The notes: a model not told the origin generated them from the sequence alone. Counted from the stretch's first letter, positions 1 through 9,870 are shown. The stretch is DNA of 64,000 bases from Paraburkholderia sp. BCC1885 (GCF_900996235.1 NZ_CAAJGM010000011.1:62001-126000); one strand, 5' to 3'. Program-made: numbers and translations.

Positions 1-1
1 G

Positions 2-403
2 CTGATCTCGACGCTGCCGGTGCTGTTCGTCACCCACCTGCCCGATCTGCCGTTCGTGGCGGTCGTACTGTTCTTCCCGTTCTTTATGGTGGCGATGTCC
101 GGACGGATGGTGCCGATGCAAGCCTTGCTGACCACCGTCCCCGAGCCGGCCCGGCGCGGCGCGTTTCTGAGCGCCAACAGCGCGTTGCAGGCGCTCGGCA
201 CCGGCTGCGGCGCGTGGCTCGGCGGCCTGATGCTGACCAATACGGCAAGCGGACAGATTGCCGGATATGGCACGGTCGGCTGGGTGGCGGTGGCGCTGAC
301 CATGGTGGCCGTGCTGTGGGTTGGCCGCGTCAAGGCTGCGGCGGACAGGGCGCCGGCACACGCGGCGGCGGACCTCGGTCCGGAACCGCTCGGCGAGGCC
401 TGA
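2..403 (+). CDS. MFS transporter, C-terminal fragment
   Basis: This is the last 133 residues of a major facilitator superfamily permease whose start lies before the window. The visible part has three hydrophobic segments, near window-residues 2-30, 65-80 and 90-105. A short cytoplasmic-type loop (PEPARRG) lies between helices, and a glycine-rich helix (LGTGCGAWLGG) is typical of helix 11 in arabinose-efflux-type drug/H+ antiporters. The tail is Ala/Pro rich and ends at TGA. It converges on the acyl-CoA synthetase gene 90 bp downstream. Substrate cannot be inferred from the fragment. Confidence 0.85.
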   Translation: MISTLPVLFVTHLPDLPFVAVVLFFPFFMVAMSGRMVPMQALLTTVPEPARRGAFLSANSALQALGTGCGAWLGGLMLTNTASGQIAGYGTVGWVAVALTMVAVLWVGRVKAAADRAPAHAAADLGPEPLGEA

Positions 404-493
404 GCCTCGCCTGGGTTTTCGCGCGGGTCGCGTGCCGATTGCGCCGGTTGCGCGGCGGTTGTGCTTCGGCATCACGCGGCGCCGCTTGCGGGC

Positions 494-2224
494 TCAGCGC
501 GGCGACGTATTCGTGCCGCCCAGCAGATCCGGAAAGTCCTCTTCCCAATACTCGCCAGGCAGGCGTGCGGGTTCCGTTTCCCGCTCCAGCTCACGGCGCC
601 GCAGTTCGACGCGGCGGATCTTGCCGGAGATGGTTTTTGGCAATTCGCTGAATTGCAGCCGCCGCACCCGTTTGTAGGGCGAGAGTTTCTCGCGTGAAAA
701 CTGGAATACGCTGCGCGCCAGTTCCGGACCCGCTTCGTAGCCGTGCCGCACCGTCACGAACGCCTTGGGCACGGCGAGACGCACGGCGCAGGCGCTCGGC
801 ACCACAGCGGCTTCGGCAATCGCTTCGTGTTCGATCAGCACGCTCTCGAGTTCGAACGGGCTGAGCCGGTAATCGGACGACTTGAACACGTCGTCGGCGC
901 GGCCTACATAGACGTAGTAGCCATCTTCGCGGCGCAGCGCGACATCGGAGGTGTGGTAGTAGCCGTTGCGCATCGCCTGCACAGTGGCGTTCGGGTTGTT
1001 CGCATAGCCCGTCATCAGGCCGAGCGGACGCTGCCCAGTCAGCGGCAAAGCAATTTCACCTTCCGTCGCGGCCTGATCGTCGGCGTCGACCAGTTCGATC
1101 CGGTAACCCGGCAAGGGGCGCCCCATCGATCCCGCCACGACCGGCTGCCCCGGCGAATTGCCGACGAGACAGGTGGTCTCCGTCTGGCCGAAACCATCGC
1201 GGATCGTAATGTCCCAGGCATGCCGTACCCGCTCGATAATCTCCGGATTCAACGGCTCGCCCGCGCCGACGATCTCGCGCAGCTTGACCGGATATTGCGT
1301 CAACGGCTCCTGCACCAGCATGCGCCAGACGGTGGGCGGGGCGCACAGAGTGGTGATGCGGCAGCGCACCAGCACGTCGAGCGTTTCTCTCGGCACAAAG
1401 CGCGCGTAATTGAAGACGAACACGCAGGCCTGCGCGTTCCACGGCGCGTAGAAGCAGCTCCAGGCATGTTTGGCCCAGCCTGGCGAACTGATGTTCCAAT
1501 GGATATCGCCGGGTTGCAGGCCGATCCAGTACATCGTCGACAGATGGCCGACCGGATAGCTCTGGTGGGTATGCTCGACGAGCTTGGGCTTCGACGTGGT
1601 GCCCGAGGTGAAATACAGCAGCAGCGGATCGGTGGCGCGGGTCGGGCCGTCCGGCGTGAAGTGCGGCGAGGCCCCGCCGGCGGCGGCCAGATCGATCCAG
1701 CCGTCGCGCGGCGCGCCGACCGAGACGCGCGTCAACGGAAACTCGATGCCGTCGAATTTCGCCAGTTCACCGCTGTCGGCCACCGCGAATTTCGCTTCGC
1801 CGATCTGCAGGCGGTCGCGCAGATCGTCGGCGGAAAGCTGGGTGGTGGCGGGCAAAACGATAGCGCCGAGCTTCATGGCCGCCAGCATCACGTCCCACAG
1901 TTCGACGCGGTTGGGCAGCATCAGCAGCAGACGATCGCCGCGCCCCACACCGATGCCGCGCAGAAAGTTCGCCATCCGCGCCGAACGCTCCGACATCTGC
2001 GCGTAGGAGTACTTCGTGCCCTCGCCCGTGGGATCGTCGACGATCCACAGCGCGGGCTGGGGGTTGTCCTGGGCGACGACGTCGAAATAGTCGAGCGCCC
2101 AGTTGAATTCGCCGAGCGCCGGCCACGCGAATTCACGATACGCGCGGTCGTAATCTGTACGATGGCGCAGCAACAGATCACGCGCCGCGAGAAAGTTCTG
2201 CGTCGAAACGGTCGGGCCGGTCAT
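494..2224 (-). CDS. AMP-dependent acyl-CoA synthetase
   Basis: ANL-superfamily ligase of 576 residues, expected to adenylate a carboxylic acid and transfer it to CoA in the cytoplasm. Visible motifs are the P-loop-like YFTSGTTSKPK, in which the usual Gly after TT is Ser, then GFGQTET, the TSDVA/GRADD region and the C-terminal PKTISGKIRR that carries the catalytic Lys. Overall layout resembles medium-chain or benzoate-type CoA ligases rather than acetyl-CoA synthetase. The ATG at 2224 is chosen because AGGAGA lies seven bases upstream; an 18-codon longer frame lacks such a site. It follows an acyl-CoA dehydrogenase by 54 bp, so the two probably form an operon for an acid of unknown chain type. 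Confidence 0.92.
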   Translation of the reverse strand: MTGPTVSTQNFLAARDLLLRHRTDYDRAYREFAWPALGEFNWALDYFDVVAQDNPQPALWIVDDPTGEGTKYSYAQMSERSARMANFLRGIGVGRGDRLLLMLPNRVELWDVMLAAMKLGAIVLPATTQLSADDLRDRLQIGEAKFAVADSGELAKFDGIEFPLTRVSVGAPRDGWIDLAAAGGASPHFTPDGPTRATDPLLLYFTSGTTSKPKLVEHTHQSYPVGHLSTMYWIGLQPGDIHWNISSPGWAKHAWSCFYAPWNAQACVFVFNYARFVPRETLDVLVRCRITTLCAPPTVWRMLVQEPLTQYPVKLREIVGAGEPLNPEIIERVRHAWDITIRDGFGQTETTCLVGNSPGQPVVAGSMGRPLPGYRIELVDADDQAATEGEIALPLTGQRPLGLMTGYANNPNATVQAMRNGYYHTSDVALRREDGYYVYVGRADDVFKSSDYRLSPFELESVLIEHEAIAEAAVVPSACAVRLAVPKAFVTVRHGYEAGPELARSVFQFSREKLSPYKRVRRLQFSELPKTISGKIRRVELRRRELERETEPARLPGEYWEEDFPDLLGGTNTSPR

Positions 2225-2278
2225 CGTCGTCTCCTCTGGGGTGGCGCATCTGCGCTCTATTCGCGCTTTATTCTGCAC

Positions 2279-3412
2279 TCAAACGTGCCGCGCGATCACC
2301 ATTCTTTGTACTTCGCTGGTCCCTTCGTAGATCTGCGTAATGCGGGCATCGCGATAATGGCGCTCCACGCCGTAGTCCTCCAGATACCCATAGCCCCCAT
2401 GAATCTGGATTGCCTTCGAGCAGACTTCCTCGGCCATCTCGGAGGCATACAGCTTGGCCTGCGACGCCTCCGACAGGCACGGCTTGCCCGCGCTGCGCAA
2501 CCGCGCCGCGTGATGCACCAGCAGGCGCGCCGCGTTCAGACGCGTCGTCATGTCGGCCAGCATGTTGGCCACGCTTTGATGCTCCTTCAAGGTCTTACCG
2601 AACTGCACACGCTCGCTGGCGTAAAGACGCGCCGCATCGAAAGCCGCCCGGGCGATCCCGAGCGCCTGCGCGGCAATACCGATGCGGCCGCCTTCGAGAT
2701 TCGACAAGGCGATGCGCAGCCCCTCGCCGCGCTGGCCGAGCAGATTGGCTTCGGGGATGGCGCAGTCCTCGAAGGCGATCGGACAGGTGTCCGAAGCGCG
2801 AATGCCCATCTTGTGCTCGGGCCGGCCGACGTTGAAGCCGGGCGTGTCGGTGGGCACGATGAAGGCCGAAATGCCGCGCTTGCCCAGGTCCGGGTCCGTG
2901 ACGGCAAACACGATGGCGAGATTCGCCCGCGCGCCGTTGGTCACGAACTGCTTGTTGCCGTTGACGATCCACTTGCCGTCGCGCAACTGAGCGCGCGTGC
3001 GCAGATTGTGGGCTTCCGAGCCGGCCTGCGGTTCGGTCAGGCAAAAGGCGCCGATCCGGCGTCCGCTGGCGAGATCTTCGAGGTAGGCGTCTTTTTGCGC
3101 CTGGGTGCCGAAGTTCAGGATCGGGCCGCAACCAACCGAGTTGTGCACGCTCATCAAGGTCGCACACGACGCGCAGCCGGCGGCCACTTCCTCGATGGCC
3201 AATGCATAGGCGATGTAGTCGGTGTACGAGCCGCCCCACTCGGACGGCACGATCATGCCCAAAAAGCCCAGTTCGCCCATCTGCCTGACGACTTCGTCCG
3301 GCAGGTGCGCGTCGCGGTCCCACTGCGCCGCGTGGGGCGCAAGGCGTTCGACCGAAAAGTCGCGCGCCGCGTCGCGGATCATGCGTTGGTCGTCGGTGTA
3401 AAAATCGTCCAT
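2279..3412 (-). CDS. Acyl-CoA dehydrogenase
   Basis: A 377-residue FAD flavoprotein that should introduce the alpha,beta double bond into an acyl-CoA and pass electrons to ETF. The family layout is complete: an N-terminal helical domain, the mid beta-domain with [11 protein letters not shown] and VTNGARA segments, and a C-terminal helical domain ending in [11 protein letters not shown]. The Glu of IYEGT, residue 363, is the expected catalytic base. The start at MDDFYTDDQ is preferred over an upstream frame because it gives the normal family length and AGGCGAGA lies upstream. It is the first gene of a pair with the acyl-CoA synthetase and is transcribed away from an AraC regulator 281 bp upstream. 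Confidence 0.93.
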   Translation of the reverse strand: MDDFYTDDQRMIRDAARDFSVERLAPHAAQWDRDAHLPDEVVRQMGELGFLGMIVPSEWGGSYTDYIAYALAIEEVAAGCASCATLMSVHNSVGCGPILNFGTQAQKDAYLEDLASGRRIGAFCLTEPQAGSEAHNLRTRAQLRDGKWIVNGNKQFVTNGARANLAIVFAVTDPDLGKRGISAFIVPTDTPGFNVGRPEHKMGIRASDTCPIAFEDCAIPEANLLGQRGEGLRIALSNLEGGRIGIAAQALGIARAAFDAARLYASERVQFGKTLKEHQSVANMLADMTTRLNAARLLVHHAARLRSAGKPCLSEASQAKLYASEMAEEVCSKAIQIHGGYGYLEDYGVERHYRDARITQIYEGTSEVQRMVIARHV

Positions 3413-3693
3413 GAAAGGGTCTCGCCTCTGCGTCAATGTGAGCTTGAGTGTAGGCAAGCCGCTGGACAGGTTCGATGCTCTGCCCGATCATTCTACGTGA
3501 GCGGATTTGCCATGGCGGCCGATCTAGGCGGCCGCTTTGTGGCTGGCTTTCTGGTTGGATTAGCCGCCCGGATTCGCGCGTTTCGTATGATCCGAAGCGC
3601 CTGCCGCTGAGCGCATTTGCCAGCCCCGGCAGTCCTGCCGCCCTTGACAGTCTTGACAGCCCAAAGCCAAAGCCACACAACCCAACTGACTCG

Positions 3694-4737
3694 ATGACGT
3701 CCAAAACCGATAAAGGAACCATCTCGCTGAGCCTCGTCGAAGAGACGCTGGCGTTGGCCCGCGCGCGCGGGCTCGACGTGCGCCCGCTCGTCGAAGCCGC
3801 CGGCATTGCCCCGCATGTGCTGGCCGCGCCGAAAAGCCGGGTGTCGTCGGCGCAATACGGTGCGTTGTGGAGCGGCATTGCGCGGGCGCTCGACGACGAA
3901 TTCTTCGGCCAGGACTCGCACCCGATGCGCTCCGGCAGCTTCATCGCCATGACGCAATGCGCGCTGACGGCGCGCAACGGCAGCCAGGCGCTGTCGCGCG
4001 CGCTGGGTTTCATGCGCCTCGTGCTCGACGATCTGAGCGCCCACCTCACCTCGACGCCGGAGCGCGTGCGCATCACCTTCAGCCATCGCGAGGGCGCGCC
4101 GCAGCCGACCATGTTCGCCTATGCGACCTACTTCATCCTCGTGTATGGGCTGGTGTGCTGGCTGGTGGGCCGGCGCATTCCCCTGCTGGCGGCGCGCTTT
4201 CGCTGCGCCGAGCCCGCTGCGGCGCAGGAATACCGGCTGATGTTCTGCGACGACATGCAGTTTGAGCAGCCCGCCTCCTACGTGGATCTGCCGCCGGAAT
4301 TCCTCGAACTGCCGGTGATCCAGACCGCGCGGACCATCAAGCCGTTTTTGCGCGACGCGCCCGGCAACTTTATCGTCAAGTACCGCAATCCCGGCTCGCT
4401 GGCCGCGCGGGTGCGCAAGACGCTACGCGCGCTGCCGATGGCTGCCTGGCCCGCCGCCGACGCCATGGCGCTGCATCTGCACGTGGCCGAAGCGACCATG
4501 CGGCGGCATCTCAAGCAGGAGGGCTATACCTACCAGTCGATCAAGGACGACCTGCGGCGCGACATCGCCATTGCCGAACTGCAGGACAGCCGCCGCACGA
4601 TTGCCGAGATCGCGACGCGGGTCGGTTTCGCCGAACCGAGCGCCTTCCACCGCGCGTTTCGTAAATGGACCGGCATGCGGCCCACCGACTACCGGCTCGC
4701 GCGATCCGATCTGGTGCCGCCAGCGGAATCGGAGTGA
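3694..4737 (+). CDS. AraC family transcriptional regulator (OruR/ArgR type)
   Basis: A 347-residue regulator. Residues about 20-200 match the arabinose-binding-like N-terminal domain found in OruR and VirS type proteins. The last 100 residues hold two helix-turn-helix motifs (MALHLHVAEATMRRHLK and RRTIAEIATRVGFAEPSAFH), followed by the FRKWTGMRPTDYR segment. ATG 3694 opens a normal-length protein. Because it diverges from the acyl-CoA dehydrogenase/synthetase pair, it probably controls them in response to the acid or its CoA ester. That ligand is inference only. Confidence 0.9.
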   Translation: MTSKTDKGTISLSLVEETLALARARGLDVRPLVEAAGIAPHVLAAPKSRVSSAQYGALWSGIARALDDEFFGQDSHPMRSGSFIAMTQCALTARNGSQALSRALGFMRLVLDDLSAHLTSTPERVRITFSHREGAPQPTMFAYATYFILVYGLVCWLVGRRIPLLAARFRCAEPAAAQEYRLMFCDDMQFEQPASYVDLPPEFLELPVIQTARTIKPFLRDAPGNFIVKYRNPGSLAARVRKTLRALPMAAWPAADAMALHLHVAEATMRRHLKQEGYTYQSIKDDLRRDIAIAELQDSRRTIAEIATRVGFAEPSAFHRAFRKWTGMRPTDYRLARSDLVPPAESE

Positions 4738-5028
4738 GCAGCATGGAGCAAAGGCTCCTTCTGCCGACCGCCCTCGACGCCCCATCTCGCGTGCCGCGCA
4801 AGGTATCATCTCGCCCCTTCGACATCGCCATGCGTGCCGCTACCGCGCCGCCAAACCGCGGCCGACTGTTGCATCCGCTCCACGGCAAACGTCCCGACCC
4901 GCTATTTCACCTTCAATCGTGACTACAATCCGCCCGTAGCGTCTTGCGAACACCCGCTCTCCCAAGAAGCGGCGGCACCTTTCAATTACCACAACAAACA
5001 ACTTCAAACACGACCCGAGACTCGCCTA

Positions 5029-6330
5029 ATGGACTCCATCAAACGATACTTCGGCTTCGACGAAGCTGGCACCAATCTGCGCACCGAACTGCTCGCGGGC
5101 CTGACCACCTTCCTGACGATGGCCTACATCATCTTCGTCAATCCGGCGATTCTCGGCGACGCGGGCATTCCCAAAGACGCCGTGTTCGTGGCCACCTGCC
5201 TCGTCGCCGCCCTCGCCTCGCTGATCATGGGCCTGTATGCGAACTACCCGATTGCCTGCGCGCCGGGCATGGGGCTGAACGCCTACTTCGCCTATACCGT
5301 GGTCAAGGGCATGGGCTTCACCTGGCAGGCGGCGCTCGGCGCGGTATTCATCTCCGGGTGCCTGTTCATGATCGTCACGCTGTTCCGGGTGCGCGAGGTT
5401 ATCGTCAAAGGCATCCCGCAATCTATCCGGATTGCCATTACGGCCGGCATCGGGCTGTTTCTCGCCATCATTTCGCTGAAGACGGCCGGCGTCGTGGTGG
5501 GCAATCCCGCCACGCTCGTGACGCTCGGCAATCTGCACGATCCGCACGTGATTCTCGCGATCATCGGTTTCTTCGCGATCGTCACGCTCGATTTCCTGAA
5601 GGTGCGCGGCGCGATCCTGATCGGCATCGTCGGCGTGACGGTGCTGAGCTTTTTCTTCGGCGGCAACCAGTTTCACGGCATCGTTTCCGCGCCGCCGTCG
5701 ATCGACGCCACGCTGTTCCATCTCGACATCCGCGGCGCCCTCTCCACCGGCATTCTCAACGTCATCCTGGTGTTCTTCCTCGTCGAACTGTTCGATGCGA
5801 CCGGCACGCTGATGGGTGTCGCCAATCGCGCCGGGCTGCTGGTGGAAGGCAAAATGCACCGCCTGAACAAGGCACTGCTCGCCGACAGTACCGCCATTCT
5901 CGCCGGCTCCCTGCTGGGCACTTCGTCGACCACCGCGTACATCGAAAGCGCCTCGGGCGTGCAGGCGGGCGGCCGCACCGGCGTCACCGCCATTACCGTA
6001 GCCGTTCTGTTCCTCGCCGCGCTGTTCTTCGCGCCGCTCGCGGGCGTGGTGCCCGGTTACGCCACCGCGCCGGCGCTGCTGTACGTTTCCTGCCTGATGC
6101 TGCGCGAAATGGTGGACCTGCCGTGGGACGACGCCACCGAAGTCGTCCCCGCCGCCCTCACCGCGCTGCTCATGCCGTTCACCTATTCGATCGCCAATGG
6201 CGTGGCGTTCGGCTTTATTTCCTACGCGGGCCTGAAGCTGCTGACCGGCCGGGCGCGCCAGGTCAAGCTGGTGGTCTGGATCATCGCCGCGGTTTTCCTG
6301 TTCCGCTACTTCTATCTCGGCGCGGATTAA
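5029..6330 (+). CDS. NCS2 family purine permease (AzgA/guanine-hypoxanthine type)
   Basis: An inner-membrane transporter of 433 residues in the AzgA branch of nucleobase:cation symporter 2. Signature segments are the N-terminal FGFDEAGTNLRTELLAGLTTF, the CAPGMGLNAYFAY re-entrant loop near residue 80, the VELFDATGTLMGVANRAGL stretch near 245 and LGTSSTTAYIESASG near 300, the last two lining the purine site in this family. About 12-14 membrane segments are evident. Expected substrates are adenine, guanine or hypoxanthine taken up with H+. No purine-riboswitch-like fold was recognised in the 291 bp upstream. Confidence 0.93.
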   Translation: MDSIKRYFGFDEAGTNLRTELLAGLTTFLTMAYIIFVNPAILGDAGIPKDAVFVATCLVAALASLIMGLYANYPIACAPGMGLNAYFAYTVVKGMGFTWQAALGAVFISGCLFMIVTLFRVREVIVKGIPQSIRIAITAGIGLFLAIISLKTAGVVVGNPATLVTLGNLHDPHVILAIIGFFAIVTLDFLKVRGAILIGIVGVTVLSFFFGGNQFHGIVSAPPSIDATLFHLDIRGALSTGILNVILVFFLVELFDATGTLMGVANRAGLLVEGKMHRLNKALLADSTAILAGSLLGTSSTTAYIESASGVQAGGRTGVTAITVAVLFLAALFFAPLAGVVPGYATAPALLYVSCLMLREMVDLPWDDATEVVPAALTALLMPFTYSIANGVAFGFISYAGLKLLTGRARQVKLVVWIIAAVFLFRYFYLGAD

Positions 6331-6342
6331 GCGCCGCTTTGC

Positions 6343-6363
6343 AGCCCGCAGGACCAGCGGGCT
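6343..6363 (+). terminator. Stem-loop after the purine permease
   Basis: A perfect 7-bp stem (AGCCCGC / GCGGGCT) with a 7-nt loop lies 13 bp after the permease stop. No T-run follows, so it may be a Rho-assisted terminator or 3' stabiliser rather than a classical intrinsic terminator. Confidence 0.4.
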
Positions 6364-6491
6364 ACGGTGACCTGAATTATGCCTATTTGCGCGCCTGCGC
6401 AACATTAGCCGTTCGGCCAGTTCCCGTACCGGACGGCGTTGGTTATCATCCGACCATTACAACAAAGACCAACCACATCACGGGAGTCCGC

Positions 6492-7022
6492 ATGTCCTCG
6501 CAACGCAGCCAGGAACGCTATTCACAGCCGGCCATCTTCTTTCATTGGGCCATTTTTGTGCTGGTGGCGCTGGCGTATTTCGCCATTGAAATCCGTGGCC
6601 CGAAAGGCACGGATAGCCGCGCTTTCTGGACCAGCGTGCATTTCTGGGCCGGCACGCTAGTGCTGACGCTGGCGATCGGGCGGCTGGCGTGGCGCCTATG
6701 GACGCCGGCGCCGCCCGATATCGACGTCAACCGCTTGATGGCGTTTCTCGCCCGGCTGGTGCATCTCGCGCTGTATCTGTTTATCTTCGCGCAGCCGCTG
6801 CTCGGCATGCTGATGGTCAATACCGGCGGTCATCCGGTCACGCTCGCATGGCTGAATCTGAATTTCACGCTGGTGAGCGCCGATCCGGCCGCGCGGCCGC
6901 TGCTCAAAGCCGCGCACGTATGGATCGGCAATGCGTTTTATTGGGTGATCGGCGTGCACGCGCTGGCCGCAATCGGCCATCACGTGCTGCTGAAGGATCG
7001 CACGCTGCGGCGCATGATCTGA
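6492..7022 (+). CDS. Cytochrome b561 family protein
   Basis: A 176-residue integral membrane dihaem protein of the bacterial cytochrome b561 (CybB/YodB) family. Four hydrophobic helices are visible. Conserved His occur in the first helix (FFHWAIF), in the second (VHFWAGTL), in VHLALYL, in AAHVWIGN and in the last helix (VHALAAIGHH), enough to bind two haems. It is thought to oxidise quinol and, in some relatives, reduce superoxide. CGGGAG lies just upstream of the ATG. It stands alone and converges on the DUF1488 gene. Confidence 0.9.
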   Translation: MSSQRSQERYSQPAIFFHWAIFVLVALAYFAIEIRGPKGTDSRAFWTSVHFWAGTLVLTLAIGRLAWRLWTPAPPDIDVNRLMAFLARLVHLALYLFIFAQPLLGMLMVNTGGHPVTLAWLNLNFTLVSADPAARPLLKAAHVWIGNAFYWVIGVHALAAIGHHVLLKDRTLRRMI

Positions 7023-7116
7023 GCGACAGCCTTAAGGACGTGGCGAAGGCGTGGCGAGCCTGCGCACGGCGGGCGCCGCGCCAAGCCGCACAATGCTCAG
7101 CGAGAGCGGTAGTCGC

Positions 7117-7407
7117 TTAATTGCGCCAGTTCGCCTCGTAGAAACGCACGTAACCGCTGCGCAGAACGAGACATTGTGCGCGCGTCTCCGAGAGCAAACG
7201 GCGCGTCGCCGCTTCGATCCGGCTGCGATGCTCCGCGAAGGCACCCACCATGTCTTCGAGGCGCGGCGAAGCTGCGCCGTAATGGTCTTCAAGCGCCTCG
7301 GCCGTGATCATGCATTCCACCCTCTCGCCGTCGACCATCGCCGGGAACGCCAGAGTAAGTTCGCGCCCCGAATACGCAGGGGTTTCGTTCGGGAAGATGA
7401 TCTGCAT
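7117..7407 (-). CDS. DUF1488 domain protein
   Basis: A 96-residue soluble protein matching the DUF1488 family. It begins with the typical MQIIFPNETP and contains FPAMVDGERVECMITAEALEDH, split here by memory of the family pattern. No catalytic motif is visible and the function of this family is not known. It is a single-gene unit facing away from the sigma-54 regulator, with a 339-bp region between them that carries a long dyad. Confidence 0.82.
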   Translation of the reverse strand: MQIIFPNETPAYSGRELTLAFPAMVDGERVECMITAEALEDHYGAASPRLEDMVGAFAEHRSRIEAATRRLLSETRAQCLVLRSGYVRFYEANWRN

Positions 7408-7746
7408 GGAAGTCGCCTTGGTTTGACGGTGGATCGCTCGGGGCCGCGCACGCCTGTTCTTGATTGCCTCCTCTATGGTCGAGGCGCGGGCTACAGCAAC
7501 CGCATAAAAGTGTGCAAGTACGCATGATGCGGTTGATTTGATTCACTTTAGACGAGTTCCAGCGCACCGCAAGTTTTCCTTCCAGACCGGGGCTCCGGCA
7601 TGGCTGCCTTGGGGTTAGCCCTCGCCCGCGTGCATCCGCGCTTCAATCCTGTAATATGAATTTTCGGCTGCGCGGCTTGCTGCGCCGCACGATGCCAACA
7701 GGCGGGCAACGTACCCCCTGCGTCGAAATCCAACCGGAGACGAGCA
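7408..7746. other. Intergenic region between DUF1488 gene and AcoR-like regulator
   Basis: This 339-bp bidirectional promoter region has no supported gene. Its clearest structure is a 9-bp inverted repeat (7497-7535). The 3' end holds GGAGA six bases before the GTG start of the sigma-54 regulator. No -24/-12 promoter was recognised. Confidence 0.6.
7497..7535. promoter_or_regulatory. Long dyad CAACCGCAT-N21-ATGCGGTTG
   Basis: Two perfect 9-bp inverted arms at 7497-7505 and 7527-7535 are separated by 21 bp. They lie 90 bp upstream of the DUF1488 start and 212 bp upstream of the sigma-54 activator start. It could be a paired operator or a transcribed hairpin; the protein that would bind it is unknown. 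Confidence 0.4.
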
Positions 7747-9804
7747 GTGACACATCGCCCTGGCACGCCCCCTATGGCGCCTATGGTTGCCCGCCCTTTG
7801 GCGGGGCAGCCCGAGGTAATCGCGCAAGCGCACGCTCGCTCGCTCCACGTCGGTCTGCGCGCCGCCGAAACGCCCGACTTCCATCCCTTGCGCGAGCCGG
7901 CGCTGCGTGCGCTGGTCGAGCGCAATCATTCGCTCTACACACACGCGCTGCCTGTAATGGAGACGCTTCACGCGCAGATCGTCGATACCCAAAGCATGGT
8001 GCTGCTCACCGACGATCAAGGCGTGATCCTGCACAGCCTCGGCGACAGCGACTTTATCGAAAAGGCCAACCGCGTCGCGCTTTGCCCGGGGGTGTCGTGG
8101 GCCGAGTCGGACCGCGGCACTAACGCCATCGGCACGGCGCTGGTCGAGGGTCAACCGACCGTCGTGCATGCCGACGAACATTTCCTGCATGCGAATCGCA
8201 TTCTGACCTGCTCGTGCGCGCCGATCGCCGATCCATACGGCCGCATCATCGGCGCGCTCGATGTGAGCGGCGACACGCGCGGCTTTCATAAGCACACCCT
8301 GGCACTTGTGCGGATGTCCGCGCAGATGATCGAGAATCATCTGTTTTCCAATCAGTTCGCCGATGCGGTACGCATCCATTTTCACGCGCGCGCCGAATTC
8401 ATCGGCACGCTGGTGGAAGGCCTCGCGGCATTCGCGCCCGACGGAACGTTTCTCTCGGCCAATCGCAGCGCACTGTTCCAATTAGGACAACCATTCGCCG
8501 AGTTACAGCGGCGGCCATTCGAAGAGCTCTTCGGCATGGCGTTTCCCGCCTTGTTGCAGCACACGCTGTGCGCGCCAGGCGAATGCGTGACGCTAACCCT
8601 GCCGAGCGGCGTGCGCGTGATCGCCCGCGGCGAATTCGCCGCGCCGCGCCAGATTTTGCCGGCGGCCGGCATGAGCGGTGAAGCGGGAGTCGCGGTGACA
8701 GTCCGTCCCGTCACCCGCCCAGCGTCGCCGTTAACCCTCGCCGCACTCGACACCGGCGACGCGCAGATGGCCGCCATCCTGCGCCGGGTCGAAAAAGTCC
8801 GTGGCCGCGATATTCCGATTCTTGTGCTCGGCAAAACGGGGACCGGCAAGGAGTGGCTCGCTCGCGCCATCCATCACGATTCGCCGCGCCGCGCGGCGCC
8901 CTTCGTCGCGCTCAACTGCGCGTCGCTGCCCGACACGCTGATCGAAGCCGAGTTGTTCGGCTATGAAGACGGGGCATTTACCGGCGCGAAAAAGCGCGGC
9001 AGCGTCGGCAAGATCGTGCAGGCCGATGGCGGCACGCTATTTCTGGACGAGATCGGCGATATGCCGCTCGCCCAGCAGGTGCGGCTCATGCGCGTGCTGC
9101 AGGAACGCATCGTGACGCCGCTCGGCAGCACGCGGGCGATTCCGGTCGATCTGCGCATCGTCTGCGCGACCCACCGCGACCTGCGCGAGATGATCGAGGC
9201 GGGCACTTTCCGCGAGGATTTGTACTACCGGATCAACGGCCTCGCCGTGACCTTGCCCGAGCTCAGCGCGCGCACGGATCTGGCCGCGCTGGTCTCGCAT
9301 ATTCTGGAATGGCAGCGCGAAAGCGAACGGATGCCGGTGCGCGTCAGTCCCGCCGTGCTCGAGTATTTCCGGCGCTGCCGCTGGCCGGGCAATTTGCGGC
9401 AACTGGCGAATGTGCTGCGCACGGCCGCCATCATGGCGGGGGGGACGCGGCAGATCGAGACGGAGGATCTGCCGGAGGATTTCCTGAGTGAGTGCGAGGC
9501 GGCTGGCGAGGTGCCGCCCGGGAAGGCGACAGAGGCCGGCTGCACATTGACGACGCATCCAGCCGCGCAAAGCAACAACAGCCGTCACAGCAGCAGCGGC
9601 AACGGCAACAGAACCGCCAGCGAACCCGTCGACAAAACCCTCGCTCGCGCCCACGCGGCCGCGCCTCGCATGGAGGATTGGCAAACCACGCTGATCGCTC
9701 AAACGCTTGCGCGCCATGAAGGCAATGTGTCCGCCGCGGCACGCGAACTCGGCCTCGCACGCAATACGGTGTACCGGTATCTACGGCGCGGCCAGGCTCA
9801 TTGA
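7747..9804 (+). CDS. Sigma-54-dependent Fis-family activator (AcoR-like)
   Basis: A 685-residue bacterial enhancer-binding protein. The N-terminal part (about 70-230) is a GAF sensory domain as in AcoR, which responds to acetoin or alcohol metabolites. A PAS-like stretch follows near 215-290. The AAA+ domain runs about 325-560, with P-loop GKTGTGKEW (Lys where most members have Glu), GAFTGA near residue 410 for sigma-54 contact, and the Walker B segment GGTLFLDEIGD. A Ser/Asn-rich linker joins it to a C-terminal Fis helix-turn-helix (NVSAAARELGLARNTVYRYL). The start is GTG with GGAGA six bases upstream. Its target operon is not obvious here; a ferredoxin gene follows after 66 bp. Confidence 0.92.
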   Translation: MTHRPGTPPMAPMVARPLAGQPEVIAQAHARSLHVGLRAAETPDFHPLREPALRALVERNHSLYTHALPVMETLHAQIVDTQSMVLLTDDQGVILHSLGDSDFIEKANRVALCPGVSWAESDRGTNAIGTALVEGQPTVVHADEHFLHANRILTCSCAPIADPYGRIIGALDVSGDTRGFHKHTLALVRMSAQMIENHLFSNQFADAVRIHFHARAEFIGTLVEGLAAFAPDGTFLSANRSALFQLGQPFAELQRRPFEELFGMAFPALLQHTLCAPGECVTLTLPSGVRVIARGEFAAPRQILPAAGMSGEAGVAVTVRPVTRPASPLTLAALDTGDAQMAAILRRVEKVRGRDIPILVLGKTGTGKEWLARAIHHDSPRRAAPFVALNCASLPDTLIEAELFGYEDGAFTGAKKRGSVGKIVQADGGTLFLDEIGDMPLAQQVRLMRVLQERIVTPLGSTRAIPVDLRIVCATHRDLREMIEAGTFREDLYYRINGLAVTLPELSARTDLAALVSHILEWQRESERMPVRVSPAVLEYFRRCRWPGNLRQLANVLRTAAIMAGGTRQIETEDLPEDFLSECEAAGEVPPGKATEAGCTLTTHPAAQSNNSRHSSSGNGNRTASEPVDKTLARAHAAAPRMEDWQTTLIAQTLARHEGNVSAAARELGLARNTVYRYLRRGQAH

Positions 9805-9870
9805 CGCGCACGGCATTCGCGCATTTCGCGTCGTTTCGGTATCGTGGCGGACTGACTCCCGTTCGAAGCC

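Noticed and set aside
743..3610. 955-codon open frame on the plus strand opposite the acyl-CoA synthetase and dehydrogenase genes
   Set aside because: It is antisense to two clear genes, reads as Arg/His/Gln/Ala-rich sequence with no family pattern, and is explained by high GC at third codon positions.
4738..5028. Purine riboswitch upstream of the AzgA-like permease
   Set aside because: No conserved three-way-junction core or pairing loops could be recognised, and such riboswitches are rare in this group.
4944..6400. Long open frame overlapping the purine permease in another frame
   Set aside because: The product is Arg/His-rich with no membrane segments. Only its 3' part, from 6492, is real, as cytochrome b561.
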